9,117 bases of DNA from Bacteroidales bacterium (lineage in GTDB: Bacteria; Bacteroidota; Bacteroidia; Bacteroidales; VadinHA17): positions 14,050 to 23,166 of the forward strand of contig PMNJ01000089.1 in the NCBI GenBank assembly GCA_003162595.1, written 5' to 3'. This document shows, one piece after another, positions 5,520-9,117 of this stretch. Positions within the stretch are counted from its first letter, which is position 1. Each line of letters opens with the position of its first letter. The notes under the pieces were generated by a model. The model had not been told where the DNA came from, ran no database searches, and saw only the letters and a program-made list of their open reading frames with translations. The position numbers and the translations under genes were made by a program.

Positions 5520-7964
5520 GTGATACCTATTAAGACTGAAAACAGATTAAACAATTATTTTTCAATAGGAATAATATCCTCTGCAACTTTCTATTTTCTT
5601 AAAGTTGCCTTTTGGCCACTAACTTATTTATTTATTTTAAGCTACGGATTAACTATTACACTTTTCATTATCAGATTTGATTGGAATTTTAAGTTTCCAA
5701 GTTTTTTCAATAATTTCAAGCTTCCTATTCTTCTTGCGGTAGTATTTATTCTGGAATTTTTGGTCAGGCGTCAATTCTCGATAAAAATTGTTCAGAAAGA
5801 CATATTATTGATACTGGTCCTCTTTTCACTTTTTTACTTTCTCTATTGGAAAAGATCGATATTGATTGGAGAAACAGTCAAATCATTTTTTATTAATTTG
5901 ACGATTGTCACTATCAGTTTCATTTCAATATTAAATCTGTTTTATCAGTTTTTTCATCTCTTAATTCCATCGGGTTTATTGTTGAAAATCAATATTTCAG
6001 AAGGATTTTCTATAGCCAATGATTATAATTTCTTCTGCTTATTTTTGTTTTTTGGCCTTTTAATAGTTAATAATAAAAGCAAAAATGATTTTCTATACTA
6101 TCAATTGCCTAAAACCCAAGTTGTTTTCCTCAGTTTGATTTTTATTTTAAATATTATCATTTCAGGATCGAGGCGAGCAATAGGTGTATTGATTATTTTA
6201 TTGATTTTTAAAGTTATTTCAAGTGTTTTCCGTGGTGGAAAACCGAATACAAATGCTCAATATTTAAAAAAATTAATAAAAATTCTATGTTTGGGTATTC
6301 TCTCTTTAGCCGCATTGATTTTTGTTATACATTCTTTCCCAAAACAGAATCTAAAGAATCTGGCATCGAAATATTCTTCTATAACCGGAGTGAATGAGAG
6401 CAGATTCACTGAAAAATTTTTATGGAATAGAGAATCAATGTTGCCTTTGGATAGAAGATATCTTATTGACAAAGCATCACTTGAAGGAGAGGAAAAATTT
6501 TGGAGATGTATATCTGCACCCGGAACATCTATCATGTACATTAATACTAAATATGGGAAAAGTATCAAGGTGACAAGAATTGGTGGTGGAAATGATGGAT
6601 ATTCCTTGCAATATGTTGGTCCTGAAATCTTGTATTATGCTAACCATACTTACAGGATAACTTTTAAAATCAAATTCTTTGAAGGTAATTTCAGTTCTTT
6701 TAATGTTGGATGGTGGGTAAATGACGGCAATAAGGGATTTGCAAATTGTGCTGCCTTGCAAAAGAAAATAACTCCTCTTGATGATGGATGGTTTGCATGC
6801 TCATCTGAATATACATTTATTGATAATCATTATGAGATTGCGGGTTTTTTTAATTCTGTATCATCCAGGACATCCTTTGTTATGTCGGATTTTGAGCTGC
6901 TTGATCTGAATTGTGATCCCTCACTTCCAAGATATGAATTTGAAATCAGAGGAAATGATAATGTTGATGACTGGCTGGGTAAACACAATATTCCGTATTC
7001 CGGTAATAATCTAATAAACAATGGACGTTTTGAATCCGGAAAGAATTTCTGGCGATGTACATTAGATTCATCAATAAGCTTTAAGATCGAGAATATAAAA
7101 AATGTCAAATGTGCATTAATTTCCAGGGGAGCAGGGAATGGCGGTGATTGGTCGCTGTTTAATATTGGACGGCCAGTCAGATATTTCGCAAATAATGAAT
7201 ATCAGATTGCATTTAAGGTTTTGCCAGTAATACCTAAAACAATTCCTTTCAAGGTTGGTTTTTGGATCGATGAGGGAGAAGGAGTTCAAAGTAATTTAAA
7301 GTTAAAGATTGACTCACTCAAAGATGGATGGTTAGAAGCCAAAACAAGCTATATTTTTAAGAATAATCAAACTGATCTTTTGTTTCTGATAAATTCACAA
7401 GAAAGTTATTCGCAGTTCTACATTACAGATATAAGTTTAATAAATTTAACTCAAATACAGTATCAGACCGATATAAAAAGCGTCAAGATAGATAACATAA
7501 AGGAAGAATCATTTTTTACAGACAGATCATCCCGCTGGATCTATGCCATAGAGATCTGGAAAACCAAATTCAATACCAGTGATAAAATATTTGGCCACGG
7601 ATTTAATTATTTAGAATGGTATGGAGAAAAATTCATGGGTAACTCAAAGAATTATGATTGGCCACATAATCCATTCATATCGATATTGCTATATTCTGGA
7701 ATTGTTGGTTTAATACTCTATATCATATTATTAATCAGGGTTGTATGGCTTTATGTCAAATACAGGAATGAGTACGGTGTTGCCTTTATTGGCTTTCTCA
7801 TTACTTTCATTTTCTCCTTCTTCAGTGGTGACAGTCCTTTTGACCCTCCGATAATGGGTTTTTTTATTCTGCTGCCTTTTTTCATACATTCCTTTCATAA
7901 AACTGATAATCAACCTATTATAGAAAAGTTAACGAATGACGAAGATACTGATCACAGGGACTAA
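5520..7964 (+). CDS. O-antigen ligase/polymerase-like (Wzy_C) membrane protein with two periplasmic CBM-like modules
   Basis: An 814-residue membrane protein, about twice the usual 400-450 residues of the WaaL/Wzy family. Hydrophobic segments lie at about 14-32, 34-52, 68-83, 95-109, 124-148, 168-184, 201-216, 219-236 and 254-270. GSRRA (216-220) matches the family's SGSR motif. Residues 271-715 form a huge extracytoplasmic region with two related modules (about 314-464 and 497-643). After them come DRSSRWIYAIEIWKT (668-682), GHGFNYLEWYGEKF (692-705) and DWPHNPFISILLYSGIVG (713-730), the typical R-x-x-x-W, G-x-G and H-N-x-x-x-x-x-x-x-x-G elements, then membrane segments at about 716-742, 750-768 and 775-792. 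Such enzymes transfer glycan from undecaprenyl pyrophosphate, acting as polymerase or ligase; which one cannot be read. The start is GTG at 5520: there is no in-frame ATG nearby, and the frame closes upstream at the TGA at 5466. The 3' end overlaps the next gene by 29 bases. Confidence 0.85.
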   Translation: MIPIKTENRLNNYFSIGIISSATFYFLKVAFWPLTYLFILSYGLTITLFIIRFDWNFKFPSFFNNFKLPILLAVVFILEFLVRRQFSIKIVQKDILLILVLFSLFYFLYWKRSILIGETVKSFFINLTIVTISFISILNLFYQFFHLLIPSGLLLKINISEGFSIANDYNFFCLFLFFGLLIVNNKSKNDFLYYQLPKTQVVFLSLIFILNIIISGSRRAIGVLIILLIFKVISSVFRGGKPNTNAQYLKKLIKILCLGILSLAALIFVIHSFPKQNLKNLASKYSSITGVNESRFTEKFLWNRESMLPLDRRYLIDKASLEGEEKFWRCISAPGTSIMYINTKYGKSIKVTRIGGGNDGYSLQYVGPEILYYANHTYRITFKIKFFEGNFSSFNVGWWVNDGNKGFANCAALQKKITPLDDGWFACSSEYTFIDNHYEIAGFFNSVSSRTSFVMSDFELLDLNCDPSLPRYEFEIRGNDNVDDWLGKHNIPYSGNNLINNGRFESGKNFWRCTLDSSISFKIENIKNVKCALISRGAGNGGDWSLFNIGRPVRYFANNEYQIAFKVLPVIPKTIPFKVGFWIDEGEGVQSNLKLKIDSLKDGWLEAKTSYIFKNNQTDLLFLINSQESYSQFYITDISLINLTQIQYQTDIKSVKIDNIKEESFFTDRSSRWIYAIEIWKTKFNTSDKIFGHGFNYLEWYGEKFMGNSKNYDWPHNPFISILLYSGIVGLILYIILLIRVVWLYVKYRNEYGVAFIGFLITFIFSFFSGDSPFDPPIMGFFILLPFFIHSFHKTDNQPIIEKLTNDEDTDHRD
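6459..6911 (+). repeat. first CenC/CBM4_9-like module (residues about 314-464 of the 814-aa protein)
   Basis: This is a protein-level repeat unit. Landmarks are LEGEEKFWRC (321-330), RIGGGNDGYSLQYVG (353-367), YYANHTYRITFK (372-383), VGWWVNDG (396-403), DDGWF (421-425), FFNS (443-446) and MSDFELLDL (455-463). The order fits a jelly-roll carbohydrate-binding module of the CenC/CBM4_9 type, although the opening N-L-x-x-N-G-x-F-E signature has decayed to YLIDKASLEGE. Cysteines at 330, 410 and 426 could form a disulfide in the periplasm. The fold assignment is inference; the repeat itself is visible by eye. Confidence 0.65.
7008..7448 (+). repeat. second CenC/CBM4_9-like module (residues about 497-643 of the 814-aa protein)
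   Basis: This is the second copy, displaced by 180-183 residues from the first. It opens with NLINNGRFESGKNFWRC (497-513), a good match to the N-L-x-x-N-G-x-F-E-x-G-x-x-x-W signature of CenC-like carbohydrate-binding domains. It continues with RGAGNGGDWSLFNIG (536-550), YFANNEYQIAFK (555-566), VGFWIDEG (579-586), KDGWL (601-605), LINS (623-626) and ITDISLINL (635-643). At the DNA level the copies are well diverged (for example TTTTGGAGATGT against TTCTGGCGATGT), so the duplication is old. Confidence 0.7.
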
Positions 7965-8829
7965 TAGTTTTGTCGGAAGAAATTTTATTAAATATTCAGG
8001 ATTCAGGTATACTGATGAGATTTCACTTTTTGATAATAAGCCTGAAGATATTGATTATAGTAAGTATGATGTTGTAATTCATCTTGTTGCCATTGTTCAT
8101 CAGAAAACAACAATCCCTGACGATCAATATTTTATTATTAATCGTGACCTTTGCCTTAAGGTAGCCGAACTGGCTAAACAGGCCGGAGTAAAGCAATTTG
8201 TCTTCCTTAGCACTGTAAAAGTCTATGGAAAATTCGTTGCCGGATCTGAGCCATGGAACGAAAAATCATTGTGTTTGCCTGATGATGCTTATGGGAAAAG
8301 TAAATATGAGGCAGAACTGGCTCTAAGGAAGCTGGAAGATAATAGTTTTACTGTTTCAATTATCAGAACACCATTGGTTTATGGAGAATATGTTCGTGCT
8401 AATATGCTGAGCATTCTGAAACTGATTAACCGTACCCATATTTTACCCTTCAAAAATGTTGAGAACAGGAGGAATTTTACAGGTGCAGAAAATCTTGTCA
8501 GTTTTATTGACCGGATAATAGAAAAGAGAGCTTCAGGCATTTTTATCGCAATGGACGAGAAAGCAATATCTACATCGGAATTGGTTAAAATGATATCTGA
8601 AAACCTTAGCAAAAAAATCATTTTATTCAAAATACCTGATTTTATGATAAAAATCGGGATGACCGTTTTCCCAGGTATTTTTGATCGCCTTTATGGCTCT
8701 TTCGAAATGGATAATAGCAGAACGCTTGAAATCCTTGATTTCAAACCTCCCATTCCAACGAGCGAAGGCATAAAAAAAATGGTCAAATCATTTGAAAAGA
8801 AAAATATATCTCCGGAATCTTCAATATGA
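7936..8829 (+). CDS. NAD(P)-dependent nucleotide-sugar epimerase/reductase (extended SDR, WbpV-like by context)
   Basis: A 297-residue cytoplasmic extended SDR. The nucleotide-binding loop is TGTNSFVG (7-14), in which the middle Gly of GxxGxxG is Ser, a variation found in related sugar epimerases. Further landmarks are HLVAIVHQ (49-56), FLSTVKVYG (90-98) with the Ser/Thr catalytic position, DAYGKSKYEAE (117-127; catalytic Y119 and K123), IIRTPLVYGE (142-151) and a WbpV/GalE-like end where residues 178-191 (RRNFTGAENLVSFI) form the usual R-x-F-x-x-x-x-N-L substrate region. It starts inside the preceding gene (29-base overlap) and ends 37 bases before a WecA/WbpL-like gene. An epimerase/reductase directly before WbpL-type transferases is a known arrangement: Pseudomonas WbpV reduces the 4-keto intermediate to UDP-QuiNAc for WbpL. 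The exact substrate here is inference. Its base composition is visibly less AT-rich than the upstream genes. Confidence 0.9.
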   Translation: MTKILITGTNSFVGRNFIKYSGFRYTDEISLFDNKPEDIDYSKYDVVIHLVAIVHQKTTIPDDQYFIINRDLCLKVAELAKQAGVKQFVFLSTVKVYGKFVAGSEPWNEKSLCLPDDAYGKSKYEAELALRKLEDNSFTVSIIRTPLVYGEYVRANMLSILKLINRTHILPFKNVENRRNFTGAENLVSFIDRIIEKRASGIFIAMDEKAISTSELVKMISENLSKKIILFKIPDFMIKIGMTVFPGIFDRLYGSFEMDNSRTLEILDFKPPIPTSEGIKKMVKSFEKKNISPESSI

Positions 8830-8866
8830 TATCTCCCGGAGAACCGATTGATTCATTATTCAGCTT

Positions 8867-9117
8867 ATGAAGACAATATTATTTCTGATTGCATTCCTGA
8901 TAGTTGTCTCCTATCTACTTACATGGATTATTAAGAACTACTCCACGAAAAACAATATTCTTGATATACCAAATGACAGAAGTTCGCATTCATTTCCGAC
9001 ACCAGTGGGTGGAGGACTGGCAATAGTAATCTCATGGTATATCGGGATTACTTTTTTGTTTTGTACAGGCACTTTAGACCATAACTTGTATTTTGCATTA
9101 CTAAGCGGAATACTGTT
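8867..9117 (+). CDS. MraY/WecA/WbpL-family polyprenyl-phosphate sugar-1-phosphate transferase, N-terminal part
   Basis: The gene is cut by the window end; 83 complete codons are visible from the ATG at 8867. Residues 3-22 form a membrane helix (TILFLIAFLIVVSYLLTWII), followed by NNILDIPNDRSSHSFPTPVG (29-48) and GGG, the hallmark D-x-P-x-x-R-S-x-H-x-x-x-T-P-x-G-G-G loop of this integral-membrane family. A second helix starts at about 51 and a third near the cut. The enzyme moves a HexNAc-1-phosphate (GlcNAc, QuiNAc or FucNAc in characterised relatives) from UDP to undecaprenyl phosphate, the first committed step in making the repeat unit. The RSSH-TP-GGG form is closer to WecA/WbpL than to MraY of peptidoglycan synthesis, and the neighbours support this. 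About 240-270 residues are missing downstream, including the catalytic aspartates. The start lies 37 bases after the SDR stop. Confidence 0.93.
   Translation, partial: MKTILFLIAFLIVVSYLLTWIIKNYSTKNNILDIPNDRSSHSFPTPVGGGLAIVISWYIGITFLFCTGTLDHNLYFALLSGIL

Noticed and set aside
6257..7108. Three minus-strand open frames of 92-103 codons inside the large ligase-like gene
   Set aside because: The plus-strand frame carries a clear internal domain repeat here; the reverse frames show no motifs and no start context.
8805..8841. Near-repeat of ATATCTCCGGA (end of the SDR gene) and ATATCTCCCGGAGA (gap before the WbpL-like gene)
   Set aside because: Only about 11 bases with one insertion and no further copies; probably chance.

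Overview
The window is an internal piece of a Wzx/Wzy-type surface polysaccharide (O-antigen or capsule) biosynthesis cluster. All genes are on the + strand and it carries no RNA gene, mobile element or CRISPR array that I can see. The very AT-rich sequence, weak or absent Shine-Dalgarno motifs at most starts, and the protein styles (a GT4 with PHGMLEPWAL, and an NAD-dependent epimerase followed by a WecA/WbpL-like transferase) suggest a member of the Bacteroidota. This is inference from style, not from a marker gene.

Layout: the 3' end of a Wzx-like flippase gene (2-499); a Wzy-like polymerase (528-1784); a GT4 glycosyltransferase (1807-2955); an extended SDR sugar-nucleotide epimerase/dehydratase (3007-3966); a 297-base gap that holds a possible decayed gene remnant (about 4006-4248); a second GT4 of the WbuB/WcaI type (4264-5493); a large 814-residue O-antigen ligase/polymerase-like membrane protein with two carbohydrate-binding-like repeats in its periplasmic loop (5520-7964); a second extended SDR (7936-8829) overlapping the previous gene by 29 bases; and the 5' end of a MraY/WecA/WbpL-family initiating sugar-phosphate transferase (8867 to the window end).

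Working together (inference from families): the SDR at 7936 probably finishes the nucleotide sugar that the WbpL-like enzyme loads onto undecaprenyl phosphate. The two GT4 enzymes extend the lipid-linked unit at the cytoplasmic face. The other SDR supplies or modifies a further nucleotide sugar. The Wzx-like protein flips the unit, and the Wzy-like protein polymerises it in the periplasm. The 814-residue protein may be a second polymerase, the ligase, or an enzyme attaching glycan to another acceptor.

The most unusual item is that 814-residue protein. Its Wzy/WaaL-like membrane scaffold is interrupted, between the eighth-or-so membrane segment and the RxxRW/HN region, by nearly 400 residues containing two diverged copies of a CenC-like (CBM4/9-style) module. 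Short gaps (22 to 51 bases) or overlap elsewhere suggest one operon; the 4 kb gap is the only break.
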